Shown: positions 21,870 to 31,232 of the stretch, piece after piece
How the letters are laid out: the number at the start of each line of letters is the position of its first letter
How positions within the stretch are numbered: the stretch's first letter is position 1
Assembly (NCBI GenBank): GCA_018262775.1
Contig: JADFDU010000055.1
Location: 43,132-107,131 of the forward strand
Length of the DNA stretch: 64,000 nt
DNA from: Rhodocyclaceae bacterium
GTDB lineage: Bacteria > Pseudomonadota > Gammaproteobacteria > Burkholderiales > Rhodocyclaceae
Direction of reading: 5' to 3'
Notes under the pieces: generated by a model
Database searches by the model: none
Seen by the model: only the letters and a program-made list of their open reading frames with translations
What the model was told of the DNA's origin: nothing
Made by a program: the position numbers and the translations under genes

Positions 21870-24710
21870 TCAACTCAGTTTGGCGAGCATGCCTTGTGCC
21901 TTGGCCTGCTGTTCGGCGTTGCCTTCTTTCGCTACCTCGGTCAGCAACTCGCGTGCGCCTTCCTTGTCGCCCATCTCTTCGTAGGCCTTGGCTAGTTCCA
22001 ACTTGGTTGCCACTTCGTCTCCGGCGGCAGATCCGGCAGCGGTTGCCTGTTCCCCGAGATCCAAGTTGATGGAACCGAGGTCGATATCGGCCCCCGCTTG
22101 CAAATCGGTTTGGGCCGCAGGTGGAGCGCCGATGTTGAAGTCGAAATCGAGGGCGCTGCCACCGGCAATCGTCTTCTCTAGATCAACCACTTCCGTGGCG
22201 GCAGGCGAGTCAGCTGTGGCTGACGCACCCAAATCAAGATCGAAATGCAGGCCCTTATCAACCGCTACTGCTGCAGGGTCATCAAGGCTAATGTCCAGCA
22301 CCAGGTCCGCAGCAGGAGGCTGATCTACCTTCGCGGCATTCATGATCATGGTCGCTTCGGGGTTGTAACCGGCGGGTTTGCTCTCTGCCGGTTTGCTCCC
22401 AGCCGGTTTGAAATCCAGGCCGAGGTCGAAATCCAGTCCGGCCGCTTCGCCGACTGGCACCGCCTTGGCTGCGGGCGCCTGTGGTGCGGGCGACGCAGCG
22501 GTCGGTGCTGCAGGTGAGCCCAGGTCGAGATCGAAATCCAGCGTCGGCGCGGCCGATGGCACCTCGGCTGCACCCTCGACTGGCCTTTCCAGCACCACTG
22601 TGGCAGCGCCCTTTTCCACTGCCTCGGCAATCTGGCTCAACTCGCCCGGCATGGTCCAGGTATCGCGCAATTGCTTCTCGCCTGCCGGCACGATGACCGT
22701 CGTGTCGGTATGGATGGCCTGCCTATCTCCCGTAGCGGCACCGCCGTATAGCGGATTAGCCGCATCGAGTTTTAAACCCATTGCCGCAGCTTTTTCCCAA
22801 TCCCCGCCAACCCCCCCCGTCTGTGCATACAAATCACTTGCCAGGGTCTCAAATTGCTTGTTGTTCTTGCGTCCGGCGTAGATCTCCAGCAGCTTCACAT
22901 GGATGGCGGTGCGCGTCGGGTCGGTTTTCAGTGCGTCAAGCAGAATCTCTTCGGCTTGTGCGTCGCGGCCGTAGGCCATATACACATCGGCCTCGGCTAC
23001 CGGGTCGACGCCTTCATCGGCATCGATGGCACCAATAGACGCTTGGCTGAAATCCGTCGCCATCGAACTGCCCGTGGTGTCGACGCTCTGGCCGCCGGTC
23101 GCGCCAAAGACGGAGTTCGCCGTCAGGTTGGCGGTCGTCGTCGGCTGGGCTTCCGCCCCCTCCAGTTGCTTCTTCTTGCGCTGGCGATAGGCTATGAAAC
23201 CGAGCAGGCCCAGCACCAGCACACCACCACCGAGGATGGCAGGATTACCCATCAACTCATCGAGAAAATCCGGCTCTGGCGGAGGCGGCGGAGGCGGTGT
23301 CTTTTTCGACGACATTGCCGGCTTGGGCGGTGCCGCGGGCTTGCCTGTCTCCGCCGGCTTTACGTCTTCGGCGGGCTTAGCCGCCACAGGCTCAACAGGC
23401 TTGGCGGCTTCTGCCGGCTTTTTCTCGGCAGGTTTGATCGCAGCTGCCGGTGCTGGCGCTGCCACTGCAGGTGCGGCTTCAGGCTTGACCGGGAGTAGTA
23501 CAGGAGGCGACTCGGGCGCTGACGGTGCTGCTTTGGCGGTAGCCTGCTTTTGCAAGTCAGCCAGATTCTGGTTTTTCAGTTCGAGGAGGTTTTGCAGTTC
23601 CTTGAGATTCTTCTCCAGATCAGCCTGGCGGGACTGCGCTTCTTTAAGCGCCTTCTCCTTGGCAACTAGGTCTTCCTCCAGCGCGGCGATCTTGCCCTGT
23701 GCGGTGCGCGTATCTTTGGCAGTATCAGCTTTCGAGACTTTCAACTGATCTTTTATCTCGGTCGGTGCAGGCGCCTTGTCTTCGACTTTCGCGGCGATCT
23801 TGCCCGTCACAGCTTGCCTGGTCGCCTCCTCTTTCGGCGCCTCCGCACCGGCGGCAGCCGCAGCAAGTTTCTGGCGATAGGCATTGAAATCCGTGGTTTG
23901 CACCGAGATAATTTTTCGCGCCTCGCGCGCATCCACTGCCGCAACGGCGTCACGGCCGGGAATGTCGAGAATCTTGCCCGCCTTCAGGCGATGCATGTTG
24001 TCATTTATAAAAGCATCCTTGTTGCTGCGGAAAATCGCGACCAGCATCTGATCCAGACTAACGCCTGGATATTGAGTCTCCGCTGCAATCTTGCGCAGGT
24101 ATTCGCCCTTCTTGACTTCATGGCCCTGCGAATCGCCAGCGGGTTGGGTCCCCTCGGCTTTCTGCTGGCGGGATTTGTCATCCCCTGGAATCGCAGGACG
24201 GACTTCCGGCTGCTTGGGGGACACTACCGGCGAGGGCTGGGCAACTGCAGCGGTACCGCGTTTATCGACGGGGGCTGCAACCGGCTTGCGCGCCAGGACT
24301 TCGGGCGCCGGATCCAGAAGGAAGGTATATGCGCGTACCAGACGGCCAGCAGTCCAGTGCAATTCGATGAGGAGGTCAAGAAAAGGCTCGTTGACCGGCC
24401 GATCCGTCGTCATCCGGATCACCGGATGCCCACCCGTCCGTTTGTCGATCACCAGTTTGATTCCCGCCAGGGCAGGAACGAATTCAATGCCCGCCTGCTT
24501 GAAGGCGTCATGCGAACCCAGGCGTGCGGACAAAGATGAGAGTTCTTCGCGGGAGGCCGTCAGTTCGACCTCGGCACGCAAGGGTTGCCCCAATGCGGAA
24601 AGTACCGTAATCCTGCCTAGCCCTGCCGAGTGTGCGCCCATCGGCAGAATTGCCAGCGCTGTCGCCAATACCGACGCCTTGAATGAGAGTCTCATGATTT
24701 TTTTAGGCAC
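21870..24710 (-). CDS. fimV: FimV/HubP-type polar organiser protein
   Basis: A 946-residue cell-pole protein needed in related bacteria for type IV pilus assembly and polar recruitment. Order: signal peptide (about 8-30), conserved periplasmic FimV domain (ITVLSALGQPLRAEVEL), a LysM-like peptidoglycan-binding segment (KKGEYLRKIAAETQ), a coiled coil (about 330-395), a Pro/Ala/Lys linker, one transmembrane helix (ILGGGVLVLGLLGFIAY), then an acidic cytoplasmic region with repeated D-F-D-L-D-L patches and a C-terminal TPR-like FimV motif (LELAKAYEEMGDKEGARELL). The GTG at 24710 follows GAGGGG; an ATG five codons in is possible. Confidence 0.93.
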   Translation of the reverse strand: MPKKIMRLSFKASVLATALAILPMGAHSAGLGRITVLSALGQPLRAEVELTASREELSSLSARLGSHDAFKQAGIEFVPALAGIKLVIDKRTGGHPVIRMTTDRPVNEPFLDLLIELHWTAGRLVRAYTFLLDPAPEVLARKPVAAPVDKRGTAAVAQPSPVVSPKQPEVRPAIPGDDKSRQQKAEGTQPAGDSQGHEVKKGEYLRKIAAETQYPGVSLDQMLVAIFRSNKDAFINDNMHRLKAGKILDIPGRDAVAAVDAREARKIISVQTTDFNAYRQKLAAAAAGAEAPKEEATRQAVTGKIAAKVEDKAPAPTEIKDQLKVSKADTAKDTRTAQGKIAALEEDLVAKEKALKEAQSRQADLEKNLKELQNLLELKNQNLADLQKQATAKAAPSAPESPPVLLPVKPEAAPAVAAPAPAAAIKPAEKKPAEAAKPVEPVAAKPAEDVKPAETGKPAAPPKPAMSSKKTPPPPPPPEPDFLDELMGNPAILGGGVLVLGLLGFIAYRQRKKKQLEGAEAQPTTTANLTANSVFGATGGQSVDTTGSSMATDFSQASIGAIDADEGVDPVAEADVYMAYGRDAQAEEILLDALKTDPTRTAIHVKLLEIYAGRKNNKQFETLASDLYAQTGGVGGDWEKAAAMGLKLDAANPLYGGAATGDRQAIHTDTTVIVPAGEKQLRDTWTMPGELSQIAEAVEKGAATVVLERPVEGAAEVPSAAPTLDFDLDLGSPAAPTAASPAPQAPAAKAVPVGEAAGLDFDLGLDFKPAGSKPAESKPAGYNPEATMIMNAAKVDQPPAADLVLDISLDDPAAVAVDKGLHFDLDLGASATADSPAATEVVDLEKTIAGGSALDFDFNIGAPPAAQTDLQAGADIDLGSINLDLGEQATAAGSAAGDEVATKLELAKAYEEMGDKEGARELLTEVAKEGNAEQQAKAQGMLAKLS

Positions 24711-24743
24711 CGCGTTCCCCTCGCGGAGAGTTTCCGAACAAGT

Positions 24744-24777
24744 AACATAACATCATGATGTTAGCTATGCAAGCTAA
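24744..24777 (-). promoter_or_regulatory. Candidate fimV promoter with palindromic operator
   Basis: On the minus strand TTGCAT (24772-24767), a 17-bp gap and TATGTT (24749-24744) could be a promoter. The gap is filled by the perfect 16-bp palindrome TAACATCATGATGTTA (24748-24763), which overlaps a second inverted repeat TTAGCT-N5-AGCTAA (24761-24777). A repressor binding there would block RNA polymerase. Only one such site was noticed. Confidence 0.4.
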
Positions 24778-24915
24778 ACTTCCTTATTACATTTTGGCCA
24801 AAGTCAGCGGGAAATCAACTCAACTGTTTTTTGCTGGCGCAACAAGCCCCCGCCTGACCCGTCAGCATATTAATGTTCTTGGAAGGACGGGGAGCGAATC
24901 CGACCTTGGTGAGGC

Positions 24916-26028
24916 TTAGGTTTCGAGCAGTATCCGCAGCATGCGGCGCAGAGGTTCAGCAGCGCCCCACAGCAACTGATCGCCGCAGGTAAAAGCCCCT
25001 AGGTAGCACGGCCCCATGTTGAGCTTGCGCAGGCGCCCCACCGGAACCGACAGCGTGCCGGTCACGGCGGTCGGCGTCAACTCTCGCACGCTGGCATCGC
25101 GGCGATTCGGCACCACTTTCACCCAGGCATTGGACTCGGCGATTATGCCCTCGATCTCGTCAAGTGGCACATCCTGCCTGAGCTTCAGGGTCAGTGCCTG
25201 GCTATGGCAGCGCATGGCGCCCACGCGTACGCAGATGCCGTCGATCGGCACCGGGTCGGCCTCGCGGCCGAGAATCTTGTTGGATTCGGCCTGCCCCTTC
25301 CATTCCTCGCGGCTCTGGCCATTCTCCAGTTCCTTGTCGATCCATGGAATCAGGCTGCCCGCCAGCGGCACGCCGAAATTCGCTGTAGGGAACTTCTCCT
25401 CGCGCAGGATGCCGGCCACCTCGCGGTCGATATCGAGGATCGCCGAGGCGGGATCATCGAGCAGTCCCTTCGCAACACGATGCACCTCACCCATCTGGGT
25501 GAGCAGCTCACGCATGTTTTGCGCGCCGGCACCTGAGGCCGCCTGATAGGTCATGGCGCTCATCCACTCGACGAGGTCACGCTGATAGAGCGCACCGACG
25601 GCCATCAGCATCAGGCTGACGGTGCAATTGCCGCCGATCCAGTTGCGGCCGCCGCGAACCAGGGCATCCTTGATGACATCGAGATTGACCGGGTCGAGGA
25701 TGATGACCGCGCCTTCCTGCATGCGCAGAGCTGACGCAGCATCGATCCAGTGGCCGTTCCAGCCGGCCGTGCGCAGCTTCGGGAACACTTCGGCGGTATA
25801 GTCGCCACCCTGGCAGGAAATGATGATATCCATCGACCGCAGCGCATCGACGCTGCGCGCATCCTGCAGGATCGGCACATCACGGCCGACGGCAGGCCCC
25901 TTGCCGCCCACCTGCGAGGTCGTGAAGAACACCGGATCGATCAGGTCGAAATCCCGCTCTTCCACCATGCGTTGCATCAGCACGGAGCCGACCATGCCGC
26001 GCCAGCCCACCAGACCCACTCTTTTCAT
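24916..26028 (-). CDS. asd: Aspartate-semialdehyde dehydrogenase
   Basis: A 370-residue NADP-dependent enzyme reducing aspartyl phosphate, common to Lys/diaminopimelate, Thr and Met synthesis. The nucleotide-binding N-terminus [17 protein letters not shown] and the active-site Cys in [12 protein letters not shown] identify the Gram-negative subtype. The C-terminal histidine segment is complete. Follows leuB by 27 bp, a classical leuB-asd order. Confidence 0.97.
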   Translation of the reverse strand: MKRVGLVGWRGMVGSVLMQRMVEERDFDLIDPVFFTTSQVGGKGPAVGRDVPILQDARSVDALRSMDIIISCQGGDYTAEVFPKLRTAGWNGHWIDAASALRMQEGAVIILDPVNLDVIKDALVRGGRNWIGGNCTVSLMLMAVGALYQRDLVEWMSAMTYQAASGAGAQNMRELLTQMGEVHRVAKGLLDDPASAILDIDREVAGILREEKFPTANFGVPLAGSLIPWIDKELENGQSREEWKGQAESNKILGREADPVPIDGICVRVGAMRCHSQALTLKLRQDVPLDEIEGIIAESNAWVKVVPNRRDASVRELTPTAVTGTLSVPVGRLRKLNMGPCYLGAFTCGDQLLWGAAEPLRRMLRILLET

Positions 26029-26055
26029 TTCAGTATCCCGAATGTCCGTTGCTTC

Positions 26056-27117
26056 CTACAGCGCCGTGATCACCGCGTCGCCCATTTCGCGGGTGCCGAC
26101 CTTCTTCATGCCTGCCTCGAAGATGTCGTCTGTACGCAAGCCTTGCTGCAACACTTTTTTTACCGCAGCTTCGATGCGTCCGGCAACCTCCTCCTGGCCG
26201 AAGGTATAGCGCAACATCATCGCTACGGAAAGGATGGTCGCCAGCGGATTGGCCAGCCCCTTGCCGGCGATGTCCGGCGCCGAACCATGGATCGGCTCGT
26301 ACAGACCCTTGCCCTTTTCGTCGAGCGAAGCCGAGGGCAGCATGCCGATGGAGCCAGTCAGCATCGAGGCTTCGTCGGAGAGGATGTCGCCGAACAGATT
26401 GCCCGTCACCATCACGTCGAACTGTTTCGGATTCCGCACCAGTTGCATGGCGGCGTTGTCCACCAGCATGTGCGACAGTTCGACATCGGGGTAGTTCTTC
26501 GCTTCGTCCGTCACCACATCGCGCCACAGCTGCGTGCACTCCAGTACGTTCATCTTATCCACCGAGCACAGCTTGCGGCTGCGCTTGCGCGCCGCCTCGA
26601 AGGAGACGCGCGCGATACGGCGGATCTCGTGCTCCGAGTAGATCATGGTATTGATGCCGACTCTCTCCCCGTCGCGCGTTTCGATGCCACGCGGTTCGCC
26701 GAAATAGATGTCGCCGGTCAGTTCGCGCACGATGAGGATATCCAGCCCGGCCACCACCTCGGCCTTAAGCGATGATGCGTTCGCCAGCTCGGGATAGAGC
26801 ACCGCAGGACGCAGGTTGGCGAAGAGGCCCAAGTCCTTGCGGATACCCAACAGGCCGCGCTCCGGCCGCTGCTCGCGCGGCAATGTGTCGTATTGCGGAC
26901 CGCCGACGGCGCCGAGCAGCACTGCGTCGGCCTCGCGCGCCAGTGTCCGGGTCGCTTTGGGATAGGGCTCGCCCGCCGCATCCACGGCGCAGCCGCCCAG
27001 GAGAGCCGTTTCCATCTCCAGCTTCATACCGTCCAGACGCAGCGCTTCCAGCACACGCACAGCCTCGGCGACAATTTCCGGCCCGATACCGTCACCAGGC
27101 AAAACACAGACTTTCAT
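26056..27117 (-). CDS. leuB: 3-Isopropylmalate dehydrogenase
   Basis: A 353-residue NAD-dependent enzyme of leucine synthesis. GDGIGPEI at the N-terminus, the substrate-binding arginines in the middle and [14 protein letters not shown] near the C-terminus identify it. AAGGA precedes the ATG. Partner genes leuC and leuD are not upstream in this window; a small lipoprotein gene sits there instead. Confidence 0.97.
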   Translation of the reverse strand: MKVCVLPGDGIGPEIVAEAVRVLEALRLDGMKLEMETALLGGCAVDAAGEPYPKATRTLAREADAVLLGAVGGPQYDTLPREQRPERGLLGIRKDLGLFANLRPAVLYPELANASSLKAEVVAGLDILIVRELTGDIYFGEPRGIETRDGERVGINTMIYSEHEIRRIARVSFEAARKRSRKLCSVDKMNVLECTQLWRDVVTDEAKNYPDVELSHMLVDNAAMQLVRNPKQFDVMVTGNLFGDILSDEASMLTGSIGMLPSASLDEKGKGLYEPIHGSAPDIAGKGLANPLATILSVAMMLRYTFGQEEVAGRIEAAVKKVLQQGLRTDDIFEAGMKKVGTREMGDAVITAL

Positions 27118-27185
27118 TCGATTCCTTTCTTCTTTTGAAGCATCAGCCGCACAACATGGATCGACGCCTGGCGCGAAGACCAGGC

Positions 27186-27311
27186 TTACTTGGCAACTTT
27201 TTCCACAGCCTTGCCGCCCGCCTGGATATCCTTGCCGACACCCTGGACCGTATTGCAGCCAGCCAAGAAGAGCATTGCGATCAGGGGCAACATCAGTCTA
27301 AGCCGCTTCAT
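27186..27311 (-). CDS. Entericidin A/B-like small lipoprotein
   Basis: A 41-residue protein beginning [20 protein letters not shown]. The lipobox LAGC predicts lipidation at Cys19, followed by a short Gly/Lys-rich tail ([17 protein letters not shown]) typical of entericidins. These are small envelope lipoproteins of toxin-antidote type in enteric bacteria, but the function of single copies is unclear. GGAGG lies 8 bases before the ATG. In several betaproteobacteria a gene like this lies between leuC and leuD. Confidence 0.85.
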   Translation of the reverse strand: MKRLRLMLPLIAMLFLAGCNTVQGVGKDIQAGGKAVEKVAK

Positions 27312-27392
27312 GATTACATCCTCCCTCAAAAAAATTCATGCTTTCCAGAAAACTGCCGATATACGTGCACAACTGAGGCAACTGGCACGTCC

Positions 27393-27418
27393 ACCTGCCC
27401 TTGTGGCAGGTACCTGCC
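27393..27418. repeat. Three mutually complementary 7-mers upstream of the entericidin gene
   Basis: ACCTGCC (27393-27399), GGCAGGT (27405-27411) and ACCTGCC (27412-27418) are adjacent. The middle copy can pair with either flank, and the last two form a perfect 14-bp palindrome. This may be a regulator site or a pair of alternative RNA hairpins. Confidence 0.5.
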
Positions 27419-27509
27419 GCAGTGCACATTTGCTATGGAAAGCAATTGAATTATATCGAAATCAGGCCAGTGATGCCGCACTGCAGCAGACATTCTACAG
27501 AGAGGAATG

Positions 27510-27695
27510 ATGAACACGACAACCCTGGCAATCGGTCCGGTCATTTTACTGGCGGCCGTTGCATCAGCGTGCGTTTATGTCGGCCGGCACAGACAGCGAG
27601 GAGCCAGAGCCGTGAAGGAGCATTTCGCCCATAGCAGCGCCGAGGTCAGCACCCAACGCCTTATCTGGTGCATGCCTGTGTTCTCTGCGACTTAA
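27510..27695 (+). pseudogene. Truncated copy of the small membrane protein gene at 29182
   Basis: The frame of 61 codons begins MNTTTLAIGPVILLAAVASA, almost the same as the N-terminus of the gene at 29182 (MNTTTLAISLVILLAAVASA). DNA identity over the first 100 bases is about 85 percent by eye. Relative to the full copy it lacks about 11 codons after the membrane segment, then a small indel near 27650-27665 shifts the frame and a stop follows at 27693. It is best read as a decayed partial duplication, though the remaining 61-residue membrane peptide could still be made. Confidence 0.75.
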
Positions 27696-27744
27696 CCCGG
27701 GGTTTCAAGGTTTAATTTCCGCTTGACGAAAATAGGAGATTCTC

Positions 27745-28848
27745 ATGTTCTTCCGCACGTTGAAAAACAGTCTGGCCCGGAGCGAATCCGAGAACTGCCG
27801 TCTGCAGGCACACAACACCCAGTTATTGCAGCAAATTGAACAACTCGGAGTCGCTGCCGTGGAGAGGGAAAACGTAGCACAGGGACTGCGCGATGAGCGC
27901 AACAATCTCGGCGGGATGTTCTCCAGCCTCGGCAGTTTCAGCGATTCACTGGGCGGTATCAGTCAGGCCTTCCTCGGCTTGGCGAAGACGCTGAATCATG
28001 AGAAAGACTCGGCACACGAGGTTGCTGTCCAGTCCGATACCAGCCGCCGCACCTTCGAGAAAACCGCCGACAACCTGAACGCATTATTCGAGAAAATGAC
28101 TAATGCCTCCCAGAACGTTGACCGGCTGAATCAGCGAGCCAGTCAAATTGGCGGCATTGTCAGCCTGATCAAGGAAATTGCCGACCAGACCAATCTGCTG
28201 GCGCTGAATGCGGCGATTGAAGCCGCGCGTGCCGGTGAAGCCGGCCGTGGCTTCGCGGTGGTGGCTGATGAAGTCCGCAAGCTGGCCGAGCGCACCGCCA
28301 AGGCCACTACTGAAATCTCCGGCCTGGTCGGTGCGATACAGGAAGAAACGAGTGCCGCCAAGGAAGTCATGGAAATCGGCGCCGGCGATGCCAGTCGCTA
28401 TTCGACAGAAAGCCAGCAGGCCACCCACAGCATGCAGCAGTTGTTCGACCTCTCGCAGAGTACCGAACAGGCGGTGAGCTCGGCCGCCTTGATGTCGAAC
28501 GTTGAACTGGCCAACCTGGAAGAGCTGATGCTGAAGCTGGAGGTCTACAAAGTGTTCCTCGGCATCTCGCAGCTCCAACCGGACGCACTGCCGGACGAAC
28601 GCCATTGCCGTCTGGGGCAATGGTATTACGCCGGTGAAGGTCACGAACGCTTCGCCGGACTGTCTGGCTACGCGGAACTGGATGCGCCGCACCGTGCGGT
28701 ACACCAGCACGCGCGTCGCGCCGTAGAGCTGTATTACACCAAAGGTCTGGGGGCCGGTTTACCCGAACTGAAGGCAATGGAATCATCGAACCATCAGGTG
28801 ATGGACGGGATGGGCCGGATGCTCAGCAAGCTCACCGAATATCCATGA
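27745..28848 (+). CDS. Soluble chemoreceptor (MCP signalling domain) with C-terminal CZB domain
   Basis: A 367-residue protein with no transmembrane helix. An N-terminal coiled coil (about 5-50) is followed by an MCP signalling hairpin whose tip carries [17 protein letters not shown] and [16 protein letters not shown], the CheA/CheW contact region. The C-terminal chemoreceptor zinc-binding (CZB) domain has CRLGQW (Cys288) and HxxxH (His316, His320). The first CZB ligand, normally His in an HxW/Y motif, is Glu266 here. AGGAG precedes the start. No other che genes are nearby. Likely a cytoplasmic sensor of zinc or of redox state. Confidence 0.9.
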   Translation: MFFRTLKNSLARSESENCRLQAHNTQLLQQIEQLGVAAVERENVAQGLRDERNNLGGMFSSLGSFSDSLGGISQAFLGLAKTLNHEKDSAHEVAVQSDTSRRTFEKTADNLNALFEKMTNASQNVDRLNQRASQIGGIVSLIKEIADQTNLLALNAAIEAARAGEAGRGFAVVADEVRKLAERTAKATTEISGLVGAIQEETSAAKEVMEIGAGDASRYSTESQQATHSMQQLFDLSQSTEQAVSSAALMSNVELANLEELMLKLEVYKVFLGISQLQPDALPDERHCRLGQWYYAGEGHERFAGLSGYAELDAPHRAVHQHARRAVELYYTKGLGAGLPELKAMESSNHQVMDGMGRMLSKLTEYP

Positions 28849-29181
28849 AGCGCATCGACAGTGCTCCCGGTCACGCCGGTCCACCAGACCCATTCCTTTC
28901 ATCTTTAAACCTCGGTTGCCCACGTGCGCACCTGCCGTGAATCAGACAGGCTGGATATCTTGTGACCACTGAAGGAGTCACCCGATGGGTGAATTGGAAC
29001 TGAGGCTGGCAAGGTGTGAAGAAAAAGCATGGGGCGACTGCTCATTTGCGAGTCGCCCCAGCCAGCGCCTGGCATCGCTTTTGCGCTCATCTCAAGCACG
29101 TTATCGCAGGCATCAACCCATCTCCAGCGTGCCAAGTCTTCGAAAATCATGCGAATGGAGTCGACTTAATGGGGTTTTAGG
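28849..29181. other. Intergenic region after the chemoreceptor, with a strong hairpin
   Basis: About 330 bp with no convincing gene; short frames on both strands lack start signals or family similarity. It contains a perfect 10-bp inverted repeat, TGGGGCGACT (29030-29039) and AGTCGCCCCA (29051-29060). On the minus strand a T-run follows four bases later, so it could terminate minus-strand transcription; no plus-strand T-run exists. Confidence 0.5.
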
Positions 29182-29718
29182 ATGAACACAACAACCTTGG
29201 CAATCAGTCTGGTCATTTTGCTGGCGGCCGTTGCATCAGCGTGCGTATATGCTGGTCGACGTAGGCAGCAAGGGGCCGGAGCAGACGTCCTGCGCATTGC
29301 CGAAGCCGTGAATGAGTATTTCGCCCGTAGCAGTGCCGCGGTCAGCGCACAATGCCATCTGGTGCATGGCCGCTTCCTGATCCTGATTGAATCCGAGCCG
29401 CTCAAGCGCTTCCGTTACTCGCATATCGTCGAGGCCTCCCTCATCAGCCACGTCGACAAGGCGCTGGGCTTGCATGTCCACAGCGTTTTCTGGCGTTTCC
29501 CCCTTCCCACCGGCGACGCATCCTCGCGGGCTACGGCTGATACCAGGCAGGCACCACACGAAGACGAGTACGTCATTCAGGGCCTTCGCGAAGCCAAAAC
29601 GAACCCCAGCTACCACGTCGCAGAAGACTCATGGGATCAGTTCGAGAAAGCCCAGCAAAGCAGAGCGGTCGGCCTCCCCTCTCCCGCCGAAGACGGCAAG
29701 GACGATCGGGGCCGGTAG
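29182..29718 (+). CDS. Small membrane-anchored protein of unknown function
   Basis: A 178-residue protein with one N-terminal transmembrane helix (AISLVILLAAVASACVYAG, about 7-25) and a soluble, mixed-charge remainder without a motif I recognise. The helix is followed by Arg/Gln-rich residues, suggesting the remainder is cytoplasmic. A truncated relative lies 1.7 kb upstream, on the other side of the chemoreceptor gene. GGGG lies about 10 bases before the ATG. Function unknown; proximity hints at a link to the chemoreceptor but nothing in the sequence proves it. Confidence 0.65.
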   Translation: MNTTTLAISLVILLAAVASACVYAGRRRQQGAGADVLRIAEAVNEYFARSSAAVSAQCHLVHGRFLILIESEPLKRFRYSHIVEASLISHVDKALGLHVHSVFWRFPLPTGDASSRATADTRQAPHEDEYVIQGLREAKTNPSYHVAEDSWDQFEKAQQSRAVGLPSPAEDGKDDRGR

Positions 29719-29745
29719 CCTCCGATCCAGCCGAACTGCGGGACT

Positions 29746-30886
29746 TCACACCACGGCGCCTGCCGTGGTGGATCGCCAGCCTCGCCAGAGGATGATCATG
29801 CCTGCCAAGGCGAAGACCGAACTCAGGCTAAAGGTCAGTTCTGCGCCAAGGGATTCCCACGCCCAACCGCTGAGCAACCCGCCCAGCATGCCCCCGGCAC
29901 CGAAGGAAATGCTGCCGTAGAGCGCCTGGCCGCGTGCCTGATGGAGGCCTGCAAACCAGCGGTTGACCGCCGCCACAGCGGGGCGGCATGATAGGCGCTG
30001 AACGTCGCCGCATGCAGCAGTTGCGCGGCCAGCACGACCCATAGCCACTCGACACCCCAGCCGATCATGAGAAAGCGCGCCACTGTGCAAGCAAAGCTGA
30101 ACAGCAGGATCGTGCGCAGGGGAAAAACGCGGAGCAGGCGCGACAGGTAAAGGAAGACAACAATCTCGGCTGCCACGCCCAGCGTCCACAGAAAACCGAC
30201 CATCGTCGTGCCATAGCCATGGCTGACGAGATAGATCGAATAGAAAACGTACAGGGCGCCATGAAAAAACAGGCAACGAACAGGGTCTTCACTTCACGCC
30301 GGCGCAGGATATCTCCGATCGGTAGACGGTCGGCCTTGTGGCGTTCTTCGCTTTTTTCCGGCAGTGCCAATGCGCAGGCAAGGATGCCGCCGAGGACCCC
30401 CAGTGAAACCCACAGCGTCGCCGACTGCGGCAGGCGGTCGAGCAGCCAGCCGAGGCCCAGTACGGCCATGATAAAGCCGACAGAGCCCCAGAGACGGATC
30501 GATCCATAGCGGCCAGCCTACACGCCGAGATAGGAGAAGGTCAGCGCCTCGACCAGGGGCAATGCAGCACTCCAGAAGAAGGCTAGCACCGCCATGCCGA
30601 AGAAAAATCCGACGAAGCTCTGCATGAAGAAAAAGCAGGAGAAGCCGGCAATACTCATCAGTGCCGCACCGCGTACGATCGGGGTCTTGGCACCCAACCG
30701 GTCGGCCAGACAGCCCCACAGGTTCGGTGCCAGCAGGCGCATGACCTGCATCAGCGACATCAGCACGCCAATGTCCCAGGCCGAGAACTGCAGCGACTTG
30801 AGATAAAGGGTGAAGTAGGGTGAAAAGACGCCGATGAAGGCGAAATAGAAAAAGTAGTACGCCGACAAGCGCCTGTAGGGAACCAT
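29746..30886 (-). pseudogene. MFS transporter, HcaT/phenylpropionate-permease-like, with three disruptions
   Basis: The start MVPYRRLSAYYFFYFAFIGVF and successive hydrophobic helices match the sugar/aromatic-acid permease branch of the major facilitator superfamily. A TAG at 30518-30520 interrupts the segment between SYLGV and AGRYGSIRLWG, with the frame unchanged beyond it. A frameshift lies at a run of six T (plus-strand A at 30264-30269) and another near the GGGG at 29980-29983. Joined across the three lesions the protein would be about 380 residues, the family length. Two lesions fall in homopolymers, so sequencing error is possible for those. Confidence 0.85.
29749..29770. terminator. 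Hairpin between convergent genes
   Basis: CACCACGGC (29749-29757) and GCCGTGGTG (29762-29770) form a 9-bp stem with a 4-nt loop, over the end of the MFS pseudogene and 30 bp past the stop of the plus-strand gene. It lacks a T-run. Confidence 0.4.
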
Positions 30887-30939
30887 CGGTAGCGGGGCGA
30901 AACGGCGCCCCCGAAGATCCGTTGGGCCCGTTGGGCTCG

Positions 30940-31185
30940 TCAGGCCGCGTGGGCAAGCAGCATGGCGTGCAGTTCGTCCTTGAGTTTCAGACGCAGCTTC
31001 TTCATGTCCTCGATCGCGATGTCGGTCGCGGGTTCCTCGTTCTCCTCGATACGTCGGATGTCCTTGTTCATCCGATGGTATTCATCGAAGAGTTTGGCGA
31101 AATGATGATTACCGGTCTTCAACTGATGGATGGCATCCTTGAGTTCGGGAAACTCGTGATGCAGGTCGTGTTGCTGAAGTTCCAT
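30940..31185 (-). CDS. DUF465 (YdcH-like) small coiled-coil protein
   Basis: An 81-residue, highly charged, helical protein. MELQQHDLHHEFPELKDAIH and the middle segment HFAKLFDEYHRMNKDIRRIE match the YdcH/DUF465 family, whose function is unknown. The ATG at 31185 has AAGGA 8 bases upstream; a longer frame to 31338 lacks family similarity and overlaps the end of aroC. Likely co-transcribed with aroC. Confidence 0.85.
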   Translation of the reverse strand: MELQQHDLHHEFPELKDAIHQLKTGNHHFAKLFDEYHRMNKDIRRIEENEEPATDIAIEDMKKLRLKLKDELHAMLLAHAA

Positions 31186-31232
31186 GATGTTCCTTGCTGT
31201 CAGGGTTGATGTGAAATGTAAATCCGAAACGT

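Noticed and set aside
24840..24915. Possible tRNA-like segment downstream of asd
   Set aside because: A GAATCC-like stretch is present, but no acceptor, D or anticodon stems could be drawn.
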